A DNA stretch of 64,000 bases from Arthrobacter crystallopoietes (GTDB taxonomy: Bacteria > Actinomycetota > Actinomycetes > Actinomycetales > Micrococcaceae), in contig NZ_CP018865.1 of the NCBI RefSeq assembly GCF_002849715.1, positions 124,001 through 188,000 of the forward strand, written 5' to 3'. Every line of letters starts with the position of its first letter. The first letter of the stretch is position 1. The position numbers and the translations under genes were made by a program. Shown one piece after another: positions 17,313 to 26,354 of this stretch. The notes beneath the pieces were generated by a model that searched no databases, had not been told where the DNA came from, and worked only from the letters and a program-made list of their open reading frames with translations.

Positions 17313-18773
17313 ATGACAGACCACAGCTCGGTCCTTCAGGACGTACGGCAGGGAATGATCCCCGCCCACATCTACAACGACAAGGAGATCTTCGAACTGG
17401 AAAAGGAGCGGCTCTTCAGCCGGAGCTGGCTGTTCGTGGCGCATGAGTCCGAAGTGCCGGACGCCGGAGATTATGTCGTCCGTCGGGTGCTGGAGGATTC
17501 CTTCATCATTTCGCGGGATGAAAAAGGCGAAATCCGGGCCCTGTTCAACATGTGCCTGCACCGCGGGATGCAGGTCTGCCGGGCGGAGATGGGCAACGCG
17601 TCGCACTTCCGTTGCCCGTACCACGGCTGGTCGTATCGCAACGACGGCCGCATTGTCGGCCTGCCGTTCCACAAGGAGGCGTTCGGCGGCGAAGAGGGCT
17701 TCCGGAAGAAGGGCCAGACTCTGCTGCCCGCGCCGTCGCTGGCTACTTACAACGGACTGATCTTTATCAGCATGGATCCCGACGCCGAGCCGCTGGAAGA
17801 CTTCCTCGGAGACTTCAAGTTCTACCTGGACTACTACACCAAGCAGAGCGCCGACGGGATCGAGCTCCGCGGTCCGCAGCGTTGGCGGGTCAAGGCGAAC
17901 TGGAAGATCGGGGCCGAGAATTTCGCCGGGGACATGTATCACACGCCCCAGACGCACACCTCGGTGGTGGAGATCGGCCTGTTCCGCGAGCCGAAGGCGG
18001 AAAAGCGCAAGGACGGCACCACTTACTGGGCGGGCAACGGCGGCGGCACCACGTACAAGCTCCCGGAAGGCAGCCTGGAGGACCGGCTGCGCTATGTGGG
18101 CTATCCGGACGAGATGATCGGGCGGATGAAGGAGCAGTGGACCCAGCAGCAGCTTGACGTGGTGGGCAAGGACGGGTTCATGGTCTCCGCTGCCTCGCTG
18201 TTTCCCAACATGAGTTTCGTGCATAACTGGCCGCGCGTGGAGGAAGGCTCCGACGAGGTCCTTCCGTTCATCTCCATCCGCATGTGGCAGCCCATTAGTG
18301 AAAACGAAACCGAAGTGCTGTCCTGGTTCGCCGTGGACAAGAATGCCTCCGAAGAGTACAAGGCTCTTTCCTACAAGGCCTACCTGATGTGCTTCGGCAG
18401 CGGCGGCATGTTCGAGCAGGACGACGTTGAAAACTGGGTGTCCCTGACCAATACCGCCGCCGGCTCCATGGCGCGGCGGCTGCTGCTCAACGGCCGCATG
18501 GGCCTGTTGGAGGACGGCCAGAACGTGGTGGAACCGCTGACCGCCGAAGAGTATTCCGGCCCCGGCTCCACCCGCATTGGCTACAGCGAATACAACCAGC
18601 GCGAGCTGCTGTTCCGTTGGGCAGACCACCTCGAACGCCCGGTCCAGGCCGCGGCCCAGCTGCACGTCGGAATCGATCCGGTCCAAGCCGGCGCTGTGGG
18701 CGGCGGAGATGCTGCCCCGGCCGCAGGCAGTGCAGCAACCGTGCCCGCAGCGATGATGTCCCAGGAGGCCTAG
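17313..18773 (+). CDS. Ring-hydroxylating dioxygenase, alpha subunit (pht type)
   Basis: A 486-residue large subunit. The Rieske ligands are C81-x-H83 and C101-x2-H104 (CLHRG, CPYHGW). The catalytic iron site includes H210 and H215 in ENFAGDMYHTPQTH. Length and motifs fit the actinobacterial phthalate 3,4-dioxygenase / phenanthrene-type dioxygenases that use a 3Fe-4S ferredoxin and a separate reductase, all present downstream. The C-terminus carries an extra Ala/Gly/Pro-rich tail of about 35 residues (GAVGGGDAAPAAGSAATVP) not needed for the fold. Confidence 0.93.
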   Translation: MTDHSSVLQDVRQGMIPAHIYNDKEIFELEKERLFSRSWLFVAHESEVPDAGDYVVRRVLEDSFIISRDEKGEIRALFNMCLHRGMQVCRAEMGNASHFRCPYHGWSYRNDGRIVGLPFHKEAFGGEEGFRKKGQTLLPAPSLATYNGLIFISMDPDAEPLEDFLGDFKFYLDYYTKQSADGIELRGPQRWRVKANWKIGAENFAGDMYHTPQTHTSVVEIGLFREPKAEKRKDGTTYWAGNGGGTTYKLPEGSLEDRLRYVGYPDEMIGRMKEQWTQQQLDVVGKDGFMVSAASLFPNMSFVHNWPRVEEGSDEVLPFISIRMWQPISENETEVLSWFAVDKNASEEYKALSYKAYLMCFGSGGMFEQDDVENWVSLTNTAAGSMARRLLLNGRMGLLEDGQNVVEPLTAEEYSGPGSTRIGYSEYNQRELLFRWADHLERPVQAAAQLHVGIDPVQAGAVGGGDAAPAAGSAATVPAAMMSQEA

Positions 18774-18777
18774 AAAA

Positions 18778-19383
18778 ATGACAATCACCACTGCACACGA
18801 AGCCAGCGGCACCACACTATCGGAACAGTCGGCACTAGGAGCGCATGCGCCGCGGACCCAGCGGACCGGGCGGAGCCTGCCCTTCAATGACGAACTCCAT
18901 CTGGAGGCCCACCGCTGGCTTGTGGACGAGGCCTACCTGCTCGACGAGCAGAACTACGATGAGTGGCTGTCCCGCATTGCCGACGACATGCACTACCTGA
19001 TGCCGGTGCGCGTCACCACCGCCCTCGGTGCCGGCTACTCGACATCCCCCGGCATGGCGCACATGGACGAAAACAAATACTCACTCAGCCGCCGGGTGGC
19101 CCGCTTCGCCACCGAGCACGCCTGGACCGAAGATCCGCCGTCGCGGCTGCGCCACTACGTTACGAATGTACGCACCTTCCGCACGGAGAAGGCCGATGAA
19201 ATCATCGTGGAATCGGCAGTCCTGCTCTTCCGCAGCCGCGGCGACGTCGGCGAGGCCGCCACCGTGTCGGCCGGACGCGAAGACCTCCTCCGCCGCACCG
19301 GAACGGGCTGGCATCTTGCCCGCCGCACCATCATGCTGGACGAGGCCGTGATCCGGATGCAGAACCTGGCCATTTTCCTATGA
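18778..19383 (+). CDS. Ring-hydroxylating dioxygenase, beta subunit
   Basis: A 201-residue small subunit of the SnoaL-like beta family (LDEQNYDEWLSRIADDMHYLMPVR; LRHYVTNVRT). It packs with the alpha subunit, usually as alpha3beta3. AGGAGG in the end of the alpha gene is its ribosome-binding site. It overlaps the next gene by 4 bases. Confidence 0.92.
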   Translation: MTITTAHEASGTTLSEQSALGAHAPRTQRTGRSLPFNDELHLEAHRWLVDEAYLLDEQNYDEWLSRIADDMHYLMPVRVTTALGAGYSTSPGMAHMDENKYSLSRRVARFATEHAWTEDPPSRLRHYVTNVRTFRTEKADEIIVESAVLLFRSRGDVGEAATVSAGREDLLRRTGTGWHLARRTIMLDEAVIRMQNLAIFL

Positions 19384-19745
19384 AACTCGAATGGGAAGGC
19401 GAGGAAGATGACCGGCTCGCAGCGATCCGGGCGGCCGAGGAGCGCGTCCGGCTCGAAGCCCGCGCGACCGGGGAGCCAATCGTTATCGCCAACGAATTCT
19501 CCGAAGTTCAGGTCACCCGGGTAGAAACGCGGAACGGATCCCGCCTGATGATCAAATCCCCGCGCTCCGGCCAGTGGGTCACACTGTGCCCGCTGGAACT
19601 CGAAGCCCTGACCTGGCAGGCCCCGGCCACTTTCTCCGCCATGATCGGACACCCCTTCGGGCCGCTAGTAACCGAAGAAGACGAGTATCCGGAACCCCAC
19701 GAAAACGCCAACCAAAGCGAAGGAGCCCACCATGCCCGTCGTTAA
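19380..19745 (+). CDS. Small conserved protein of actinobacterial dioxygenase operons
   Basis: A 121-residue soluble protein. The core (PIVIANEFSEVQVTRVETRNG, then LELEALTWQ and ATFSAMIGHPFGP) resembles a short family I recall beside actinobacterial dioxygenase genes. That family is often labelled dihydrodiol dehydrogenase without visible nucleotide-binding motifs. None is visible here either, so that label is doubtful. It overlaps both neighbours (4 and 14 bases), so it is made with the oxygenase and ferredoxin, perhaps as an accessory factor. Confidence 0.8.
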   Translation: MKLEWEGEEDDRLAAIRAAEERVRLEARATGEPIVIANEFSEVQVTRVETRNGSRLMIKSPRSGQWVTLCPLELEALTWQAPATFSAMIGHPFGPLVTEEDEYPEPHENANQSEGAHHARR

Positions 19746-19929
19746 AGCCGATCTCCAAGCCTGCCAAGGCTACGCCAACTGCGTCGTTGGAGCGACCGAC
19801 TATTTCGATCTGGACGACGACGGGATCGTCGTAGTCCTCCGCACCGAAGTGCCGCAAGAGGACCGCGCCCGCGTGATTGAAGCCGCCCGCAGCTGCCCCG
19901 TATCCGCCCTTGTCGTGGAGGACGAATGA
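19732..19929 (+). CDS. 3Fe-4S ferredoxin of the dioxygenase
   Basis: A 65-residue ferredoxin with the cysteine pattern CQGYANC and a later CPVSAL; the second cysteine position of a 4Fe-4S cluster is replaced, as in 3Fe-4S ferredoxins of actinobacterial dioxygenases and P450s. AAGGAG precedes ATG 19732. It carries electrons from the reductase encoded just downstream to the Rieske centre. Confidence 0.92.
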   Translation: MPVVKADLQACQGYANCVVGATDYFDLDDDGIVVVLRTEVPQEDRARVIEAARSCPVSALVVEDE

Positions 19930-21152
19930 GCCCGGCCACCGTCATCGTCGGATCCTCCATCGGCGGTGTCCGTGCCGCCCAGGCGCTGCGACTGGAAGGA
20001 TACACGGCGGAGATCATCCTCGTCGGCGAGGAAACGGAACTCCCCTATGACAAGCCGCCGCTGTCCAAGTCTGTGCTGGCAGGCACAGCCGAGGAATCCT
20101 CCATCGGGCTGCTTACACGGGATGAAGCCGACGAGGCCCGGATCCAGCTCCTACTCGGGCAGCGGGCCACCGGCGTCGACATCGCGACGAGCCTGCTCCA
20201 GCTGGAGGGCCACGAGCCGGTCCGGTTCGACAACCTCATCATCGCCACCGGCGCCTCCGCCCGGCCCTCGCCCTGGGGCCAGCGGCCCGGGATCCACGTC
20301 CTGCGCACCCTTGAGGACGCGCGAAAACTGCGGGAGGACCTGCTGGCTGGCGGTCACCTCGCGGTGATCGGCGCCGGCTTCATCGGTGCCGAGGCCGCAG
20401 CCACCGCCCGGTCGCTGGGACTTGACGTAACCGTCATCGACCCGGTGCCAGTTCCGATGAGCCGCATCTTCAATCCCGAAATCGGGCACTGGTTCGGGGA
20501 CCTGCACCGGAGCAACGGCATCAACACCATTTTCGGCACCGGGGTAGAGTCCGTCGACGGCGACCGGGGATCCTTCGTCCTCCGGCTGACCAACGGAACA
20601 AGGATCGAGGCGTCCGCTGTGCTGGTCGGCATCGGTGCCGTCCCCAACGACTCATGGCTGGCTTCCTCAGGATTACTGGTGGATAACGGTGTGGTCCTCG
20701 ACGAATACTGCAGGGCCGTCGATGCCCCCAACATCTACGCCGTCGGCGACGTGGCCCGCTGGCGTCACCTGGGCCATGGTGAAGAGATCCGGATCGAACA
20801 CTGGACGAATGCGGTCGAGCAGGCGTCCTGCGTCGCGCACAACATCACCCATCCGCAGGAGCCACGCGCGTACACACCTACCGAATATGTCTGGAGCGAC
20901 CAGCACGACTGGAAAATCCAGGTCGTCGGACGAGTAGGAGGGGACTGCGAACACATTGTCATCGGCCACCCCGAGATTCACGGAAAGTTCGCCGCACTCT
21001 ATACAGGGGACGGCTCCAGCCTCCGCGGGGCTGCCATCGTGAACTGGCCCAAGGCGCTCGTAGCCTGCCGCCGCGGCATGACGGCAGGCACGACCGTACA
21101 GGAGCTCCGTGCCAAGCTTGAACCCCAGCTCAACCCGGTGGCGGCCTCATGA
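19926..21152 (+). CDS. NAD(P)H:ferredoxin reductase of the dioxygenase
   Basis: A 408-residue FAD enzyme of the pyridine nucleotide-disulfide family without redox cysteines. It has an N-terminal FAD fold (VIVGSSIGGVRAAQALR, with SSIGG replacing the usual GAGxAG pattern), an NAD fold (LAVIGAGFIGAEAAATARSLG) and the second FAD motif (IYAVGDVARW). It completes the three-part electron chain and overlaps both neighbours by 4 bases. Confidence 0.93.
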   Translation: MSPATVIVGSSIGGVRAAQALRLEGYTAEIILVGEETELPYDKPPLSKSVLAGTAEESSIGLLTRDEADEARIQLLLGQRATGVDIATSLLQLEGHEPVRFDNLIIATGASARPSPWGQRPGIHVLRTLEDARKLREDLLAGGHLAVIGAGFIGAEAAATARSLGLDVTVIDPVPVPMSRIFNPEIGHWFGDLHRSNGINTIFGTGVESVDGDRGSFVLRLTNGTRIEASAVLVGIGAVPNDSWLASSGLLVDNGVVLDEYCRAVDAPNIYAVGDVARWRHLGHGEEIRIEHWTNAVEQASCVAHNITHPQEPRAYTPTEYVWSDQHDWKIQVVGRVGGDCEHIVIGHPEIHGKFAALYTGDGSSLRGAAIVNWPKALVACRRGMTAGTTVQELRAKLEPQLNPVAAS

Positions 21153-21889
21153 CCGCTGTCAGCGCTGCGCCGAGTGCAGGCCACAAACAACGGGAAGCCG
21201 TCGCGATGGCCTGCCGTGTCCTCGCCCACCGAGGCCTAGCAGAGGGCATTCTCGGCCACATCAGCCTCAGGATCACGGATACCGAACTCCTCGTCCGCTG
21301 CCGCGGCCCACAGGAACGCGGCCTCGCCTACACCGAGGCCAGCGACATCCGTTTCGTTGACCTCGACGGCAACCCTGCCAGGGAGGGAGAGCTCGACGGC
21401 GGCTACACCGTCCCCAACGAACTTCCCCTCCACACCGAACTGCTCCGACGCCACCCCCAGATCCGGGCAGTGGTGCATGCCCACCCTCCCAAGGTCGTCG
21501 CCGCCGACCTGGCAGGACTGTCCGTGCGTCCCATCGTCGGAGCCTACGACATCCCCGGCACCCGGCTCGCAGCCGGCGGCGTTCCCGTTTACCCGCGCGG
21601 AGTGCTGGTCAGGAACAGGCAGCTGGCAGCGGAAATGGCCGAATCCATGGGCAGCAGGCCGGTGGTCATCCTGCGCGGGCACGGCATCACAAGTGCCGCC
21701 GACACAGTGGAACAGGCAGTCCTGCAAGCCATAAGCGTCGACAGCCTGGCCGGGTTGGCGCTGCAAATAGCTGCCGCCGGCGGAGAAACCCTGGACCTGC
21801 CCGAAGCCGACATGGCCGAACTTCCCGATCTTGGCGGCTCGTTCAACACCCTGACAGCCTGGCGGCACGAACTGGCAAGGCTGGGTTAG
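21149..21889 (+). CDS. PhtC-like dihydroxyphthalate decarboxylase (class II aldolase fold)
   Basis: A 246-residue class II aldolase/adducin-type protein. Metal-binding histidines are visible in AVVHAHPP and LRGHGITS, and the N-terminal half has GILGHISLRI and LVRCRGPQERGLAYTEASDIR, wording I recognise from 3,4-dihydroxyphthalate 2-decarboxylase (PhtC). After 3,4-dioxygenation and dehydrogenation it would convert 3,4-dihydroxyphthalate to protocatechuate. No ring-cleavage genes are in the window, so the product would have to be used elsewhere. Confidence 0.82.
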   Translation: MTAVSAAPSAGHKQREAVAMACRVLAHRGLAEGILGHISLRITDTELLVRCRGPQERGLAYTEASDIRFVDLDGNPAREGELDGGYTVPNELPLHTELLRRHPQIRAVVHAHPPKVVAADLAGLSVRPIVGAYDIPGTRLAAGGVPVYPRGVLVRNRQLAAEMAESMGSRPVVILRGHGITSAADTVEQAVLQAISVDSLAGLALQIAAAGGETLDLPEADMAELPDLGGSFNTLTAWRHELARLG

Positions 21890-21894
21890 CGGCG

Positions 21895-22746
21895 ATGAAG
21901 ACAGCCAGCCCTGCTGACCCAAATGCCGGACTACGGCTGGGTAGGATTAGGTCCATGCAACCAACAGACGTGGAGGACACGGCGAGATACGGGCCTCCGC
22001 CGCAGTACCGAATCGAGTCCGTCGATAATGCGCTACGTCTCCTGCTGTTGTTCGAAACGCAACCGAACATCAGGCTCACCGATGCCAGCAACTACCTCGG
22101 AGTAGCGTCCTCCACCGCGCACCGCCTGCTGGGGATGCTCCAGTACCGCGGCTTTGTCCGCCAGAACCCGTCGACCAAGGCCTACGAGCCCGGGCAGGCC
22201 CTCAGCTCCATCGCGGTCTCGATACGACGGCAAGTCGATATCAGGACACTTGTCCATCCTGTTTTAGAGCGGCTGTTCCAGTCAACAGGAGAGACGGTCC
22301 ACTTCGGGAAGCTGGAGGGCACTAATACGCACTTTATTGACGCCATCGAAAGCGCGCGCGCAGTGCGTGTTGCCTCCCGGCAAGGCATGACCCTGCCTGC
22401 GAATTGCACTGCCACCGGCAAAGCCATTTTGAGCCGCCTACCCCTAGAGCAGCTTCGAAAGCTGTACCCGGCGGAAGAACTACCGGGCCTCACCAAAGGC
22501 TCCATCACCTCCATGACCGAACTGGAACGGGCCCTGGAGGTCATCCGGAAAACCGGGTACGCAACCAGCCAGGAAGAAAGCGAAGACGGAGTGACCTCGG
22601 CAGCTGTCGCCGTGCTTAGCCCCGGCGGCGCTTGCTACGGCATCAACGTATCGGTTCCTGCCCACCGTATGACCCGGCAACTCCGCGCCGAGCTCGGCGC
22701 CAAACTGCAGGAAGCCGCCAAGGAGATCGAAGGCCTGCTGGTTTAG
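21895..22746 (+). CDS. IclR-family regulator of the pht-like cluster
   Basis: A 283-residue single-module IclR protein: winged helix (YRIESVDNALRLLLLFET ... GVASSTAHRLLGMLQ) then effector domain (DGVTSAAVAVLSPGG). It starts 5 bases after the decarboxylase stop, so it is co-transcribed and probably autoregulated. The palindromes at 10761-10775 and 17262-17276 are its likely targets. ATG at 21955 (MQPTDVEDTARYG) is an alternative shorter start. Confidence 0.9.
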   Translation: MKTASPADPNAGLRLGRIRSMQPTDVEDTARYGPPPQYRIESVDNALRLLLLFETQPNIRLTDASNYLGVASSTAHRLLGMLQYRGFVRQNPSTKAYEPGQALSSIAVSIRRQVDIRTLVHPVLERLFQSTGETVHFGKLEGTNTHFIDAIESARAVRVASRQGMTLPANCTATGKAILSRLPLEQLRKLYPAEELPGLTKGSITSMTELERALEVIRKTGYATSQEESEDGVTSAAVAVLSPGGACYGINVSVPAHRMTRQLRAELGAKLQEAAKEIEGLLV

Positions 22747-23049
22747 CTACTCCCAGGCCTCCTGCCCCGTGAGCAGTCCACGGATTGCTCCGGAACGACC
22801 CCTGCACCTTCCTGAGCCCCGGCGGCGCCCCCACTGTAGCACCGGAGACGGATGCCTCCCGCCACGGGCAGCACCGGGCTCCACCCCATGCCAGCGCTGC
22901 CCGGGCATCCGTTCTGCCGGGTTGCGCGCTCCGGATCCGGAACCGGAGCCTACCTCGGACATTTTGGCTTCGGGCGGGCCCTGTCTGCAGATGTCATCAT
23001 GCACCCTTCGCCCGAGCCACCCGGCAACCTATAGAAAGGCCATGGCGCC
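22747..23049. other. No supported gene
   Basis: Spacer after the IclR gene, proline/arginine-rich in all frames. I see no gene and no clear promoter for the small gene at 23050. Confidence 0.5.
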
Positions 23050-23259
23050 ATGACGGACAACGCCGACGCTGGCCTCGACTCCGCCGCCCTCCGGCCCGGC
23101 GACCACGTCGAGGTCCGGGGAAACGAGCATCTCCACTACAAGGCATACGTGGAGGACACCTTGCCGCAATTCAACATCGCGTGGGTCCGGGAACAGCGGA
23201 CCGGGGAACGCAAAATGCTCTTCACTAACGAGTGCCGCATCCTCCGGTGCGAAAGCTAA
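23050..23259 (+). CDS. SH3-like small protein (paralog B)
   Basis: A 69-residue protein with LRPGDHVEVRGNEH, VEDTLPQFNIAWV and TGERKML blocks. It aligns along its length with the protein ends at 1-179 and 47826-48068. It lies just downstream of catabolic cluster 2, as paralog C lies just downstream of the flavoprotein gene of cluster 3. Paralog A ends at the left edge of the window before cluster 1. Family unrecognised; a small beta-barrel is the likely fold. Confidence 0.75.
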   Translation: MTDNADAGLDSAALRPGDHVEVRGNEHLHYKAYVEDTLPQFNIAWVREQRTGERKMLFTNECRILRCES

Positions 23260-23383
23260 TCCTGCCAGCCGCCGCCCCGACTCCAGCGCGGCCCGCAGCC
23301 GGCGGCCGGCGGCCGGCGGCGCACCCGGGGTTACGGCACCAGGCGTGGCAAGCGGGCGGTTCGTTCACGGGTAGCGTCTGGCG

Positions 23384-23571
23384 CTACCTGTCCCAATCCA
23401 GACGTTTGGGGAGGTCCGGGATGATTTCTTCTTCGGACATTAGGAAGTCAGTTGCAAAGGCATGGGCCTGATTCTCTACAAGCTTGGAACCAGGGGCGAT
23501 TCCTTCGTGCATGACGAGGTGGCCAAGTTCGTGCGCTGCATCGAAGCGGCTTCGTGCTTTGTCACCCTTTT
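23384..23571 (-). pseudogene. ImmA/IrrE-family metallopeptidase, truncated
   Basis: The minus strand encodes about 62 residues ending at TAG (23384-23386) with the zinc-protease motif in RFDAAHELGHLVMHEG. A following region (NQAHAFATDFLMSEEEI) is typical of ImmA/IrrE (DUF955) peptidases. The upstream part of the gene is missing: the frame breaks off just before the repeat module that begins at about 23590, which probably inserted or recombined there. Confidence 0.65.
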
Positions 23572-23589
23572 GTGGAGAGAGAATCTGTG

Positions 23590-23831
23590 TCCCGTCTCAT
23601 CTAACTTGACCCACGAAAACCCCGGAATCTCGCGGGTTGGGCCAACTGTAGTGAGAAAAATTACACGCGTTTGTCTCACTACAGTTGGTCCAAAACGCAG
23701 AATCGTACAAAGTCCCAATGACCCTAGGGCCCGGAAATACGCGGGTTATGGGCCGGTGGTCCAACTGTAGTGAGACAGATTCGGCTAATGGTCCAAGTGT
23801 AATGAGGTTGGGTCACTTTAGATGAGACAGG
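23590..23831. repeat. Inverted-repeat module, recombinase-associated
   Basis: A 240-bp unit bounded by imperfect 23-bp inverted arms: GTCTCATCTAACTTGACCC at 23594-23612 and GGGTCACTTTAGATGAGAC at 23810-23828. Inside are a near-perfect 20-bp inverted pair, TTGGRCCAACTGTAGTGAGA (23637-23656 and complement 23674-23693), and two more copies at 23758-23776 and 23790-23807. All belong to the degenerate consensus NNNWCAASTNNANTGARA that also fills 24139-24740. Confidence 0.7.
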
Positions 23832-23969
23832 ATGTCGGATAACAACCGAGCTGTCGTGAGTGCCGGGCTACTTGTCCAACAGACGAGCGTGGATTCAGGG
23901 GCACTCAGCCGAGTGCGGTGACGGCCGATCTGTCCAAACCTTGGCTAGAGGGTGAGCAGACCGATTTTT

Positions 23970-24190
23970 TCAGTGGTCGTCGGTGGCCGTGAACGCAGCG
24001 GGCCGCAGATCGTCGAGGCGGACTCCGAACTCGGCAGTTCTGCTGGTGATGATGTCGATTGCAATCTCAACGAGTTCGCCGGTGAACTTCCAGAGGACAG
24101 CGCGCATGACGCCGTTGGACAGGCCGCTGAGACTTTTGGACAACTCAGTTGTGATTTGGGTTGTCCTTTTCCATCTAACTTGACGGAGTC
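23970..24190 (-). pseudogene. Possible decayed ORF fragment in the repeat region
   Basis: One minus-strand frame reads as plausible protein for about 70 codons to TGA at 23970-23972, including LSGLSNGVMRAVLWKFTGEL and VEIAIDIITSRTAEFGVRL. There is no start codon with a ribosome-binding site and I recognise no family. Confidence 0.3.
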
Positions 24191-24740
24191 ATGGGCCTCT
24201 GACCTGCGGTGCGACAACTGAAGTGGAACGAGATTTCATGGCATTTGTTCGTTTCAGTTGTCGCACAGCCGCGAATCGTGCCGTCGATTTCCGTGACCAG
24301 GACGGCCTGGCAGCCTGCGGATATGGTTAATCTGCGTATATTCACGTCACGGATAAGAATCTGCGTCAACTGTAATGACGCCGGCATCAGAATGTGTCGA
24401 GAAGAGTGAGTGCGTCAACTTAGTTGGAAACTGTCATGGATATGTCGCCTGTGAAATGAAACTACACAGGACAATCTGTGTCCGTTCTCAATGTAGTTGT
24501 CAGTAGCAACCTGGGAACTGACAGATTGGATGAGATGAATCTGGCGGACTCTTTCTCATTGATGTTGTCAGTTCCGTAAATCGTTGACGGCTCGTGGCGC
24601 GGCTGAAAGGCCATAAGCGTGCCATTCGATGCCGTGACGGGACGCTGACAACTTAACTGAAAATTATCCAGAATCCGTACCCTGACACGTTGAATGCGAA
24701 AACTGACATCAGGAATGAGAACGGACAATCTGGTTGGAAC
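24139..24740. repeat. Array of diverged palindromic recombination-site-like units
   Basis: At least nine further copies of the degenerate 18-20-bp unit occur in both orientations. Examples are GCGACAACTGAAGTGGAAC (24211-24229) with its inverted partner at 24249-24264, GCGTCAACTGTAATGACG (24363-24380), GCGTCAACTTAGTTGGAAA (24412-24430), CTGACAACTTAACTGAAAA (24645-24663), and inverted copies at 24485-24504 and 24553-24575. An outer block AATCTGTGTCC before a unit recurs at 23582 and 24473. Apart from a possible decayed ORF fragment (23970-24190), no gene is seen in 23580-24870. The array lies immediately downstream of the recombinase operon. Confidence 0.65.
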
Positions 24741-24875
24741 CCCTTCTGACAAGGAGTTTTGTAACTGGCATGCGCGGGTATTCATGGGCCGGGAGTAGGC
24801 GATTTCCGCCGTTGCCATTAGCCCTCTTAACAGATTGCCCTCTCGAAAGTTCGGACCGTGTCGGCCGAACGCCTG

Positions 24876-26354
24876 TTAGACATGTGGCGCGTTTCGCCGG
24901 GAGGTTCTTGCTGCTGCGATGTATTGGGCGTAGGCGGCGGCCGAGTCAGTGGCATGGCGTTCGATGGTAACCGGGGAGTAGCCCAGTGCATCGGCAATGA
25001 TGGCCACGGGCGCGAGTTTGGTGAGTTCGTGGAGAGTTCCGAGCCGTGCCGCCCGAGTGCTGAATAGTCTGCTGAGCCGCACTGTCAGGTGACCTGGGTC
25101 GATGTGGCGCCCGGGCGCGATTCCGCGGAATACCCAATTAGTGCTCGGGTGTGAGGCGGTGAGGTTGTGGCCGGGATTCTCAGCGAGTTCCCGCCACGGC
25201 AGGTCCAGCGGATCAGGCAGTGCGATCTGGATTGTCCCGAGCCGGATGGTGACCAGGTCTTCGGTGATGGTCACGTCGTCCCAAGTCAGCCGAGCGATGT
25301 TTTCGGCCTGTTGTCCGAAGACGAGGATGAGGATGGCGGCGGCCCTGTCCCGTACGTCGAGTCCGTCCAGTTGAAGTACCTTGTTCAGCGCTTCGTCCTG
25401 TCCTGTCTTGTCGAGTTTGGGACTGGTTCCGCGGCGGTGCGGGAGGATGGCGAGACCTGCCGGAGCGGCTTTGGTTTTGATGGCCCATTTGAGGAAGCGC
25501 TCGGCGATGCGCCGGGTTGTTGGCCCTTCTGCTTGCCATACGTCGAGGTGGGATTGTTGCAGCTCGGGCAGTTTGATGCCGTGGCCGGTGAGCCAGTTGA
25601 GGAGGTCGATGGCCACGGTGACTTCTTGTTTGGCGCGCAGGAAGGTTCCGCGGCTGACTTCGTCCATGTGGTTCATCCGTCGTTGGTGGTGCCAGCGGAT
25701 GTAGCGGCGGATCACTTCACGGTTCTGCAGGTCACTCACGCGCTCGAGGGCTTGCGTTGCCCAGTTGTCGTAGCGCATCCGGAGTTCGTCGCGGCGGGGG
25801 AGCACCCCGTGCTCGATGAGGAGTCCTCGGACGTATTCGCGGGTGCGTGAGTCGGGCAGTCCGTCGAAGGTTTCGTGCGTGATCGCGGGTGCGACTGCGA
25901 GGTTTCGCAGGAACGCTGTTACGTGCTTTTGGCGGATCCAGGTCAGGCCGCTGTTGGCCCGTTTCATCGACTTCAGCGCCGCCGCCAGCGGGATCAGATC
26001 GTTGGCGATGGATCCCGTGGCCGGGTCGGTGAGCAGGCCATCTACGACATTGCCGAGGACGCAGGTCCAGCAGCGGCCGCCGCTGTGAAGTTCGTCCTCG
26101 GCTCCGCAGGTCCGGCAGTCGACGTTGAGTCGGATGCCCGAGCATCGACGGCACGCGGGTTGGGTGTCGATGAGGCCGGGCAGGACGCCTTCGTGTCCGC
26201 AGGCGCAGATGCCGCGGGTGCGTTTGGCTTGCTGGTAGCAGTAGCCGCAGACGCCGCCGTCGGGCCACCGTGCAACGGTTTGGTGGTGTTGGCCGCAGCG
26301 GGAGCAGGGGACCGGCCAGCGGGTCGGGTCCTCCGGCTTGCGGGGCCTACTCAC
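24876..26354 (-). CDS. Zinc-knuckle recombinase-like protein (TnpB-like)
   Basis: A 492-residue protein. The first 100 residues hold several zinc-knuckle cysteine pairs (17/20, 36/39, 68/71, 80/83, 95/98 plus CACGH at 50). The rest is helical and ends in a fold like a tyrosine-recombinase C-terminus (FGQQAENIARLTWDDV; LHELTKLAPVAIIADALGY; YAQYIAAAR). The HxxR box is not clear, so it may be non-catalytic. It is the last gene of an overlapping trio and overlaps the HTH gene by 8 bases. Tn554-type elements also use two recombinases and a small protein; the match here is by architecture only. Confidence 0.7.
   Translation of the reverse strand: MSRPRKPEDPTRWPVPCSRCGQHHQTVARWPDGGVCGYCYQQAKRTRGICACGHEGVLPGLIDTQPACRRCSGIRLNVDCRTCGAEDELHSGGRCWTCVLGNVVDGLLTDPATGSIANDLIPLAAALKSMKRANSGLTWIRQKHVTAFLRNLAVAPAITHETFDGLPDSRTREYVRGLLIEHGVLPRRDELRMRYDNWATQALERVSDLQNREVIRRYIRWHHQRRMNHMDEVSRGTFLRAKQEVTVAIDLLNWLTGHGIKLPELQQSHLDVWQAEGPTTRRIAERFLKWAIKTKAAPAGLAILPHRRGTSPKLDKTGQDEALNKVLQLDGLDVRDRAAAILILVFGQQAENIARLTWDDVTITEDLVTIRLGTIQIALPDPLDLPWRELAENPGHNLTASHPSTNWVFRGIAPGRHIDPGHLTVRLSRLFSTRAARLGTLHELTKLAPVAIIADALGYSPVTIERHATDSAAAYAQYIAAARTSRRNAPHV

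Noticed and set aside
17232-18887. 551-codon open frame on the minus strand
   Set aside because: It is exactly antisense to the dioxygenase alpha gene, has no family motifs, and reflects the high GC of the real gene.
24211-24264. Hairpin with unpaired bases, resembling an integron attC site
   Set aside because: The arms do not carry the GTTRRRY core in the right place and no integron-type integrase is present; kept only as a recombinase-associated repeat.
23590-24740. CRISPR-like array
   Set aside because: Repeat units are degenerate, occur in both orientations and have irregular spacing; no cas genes are present.
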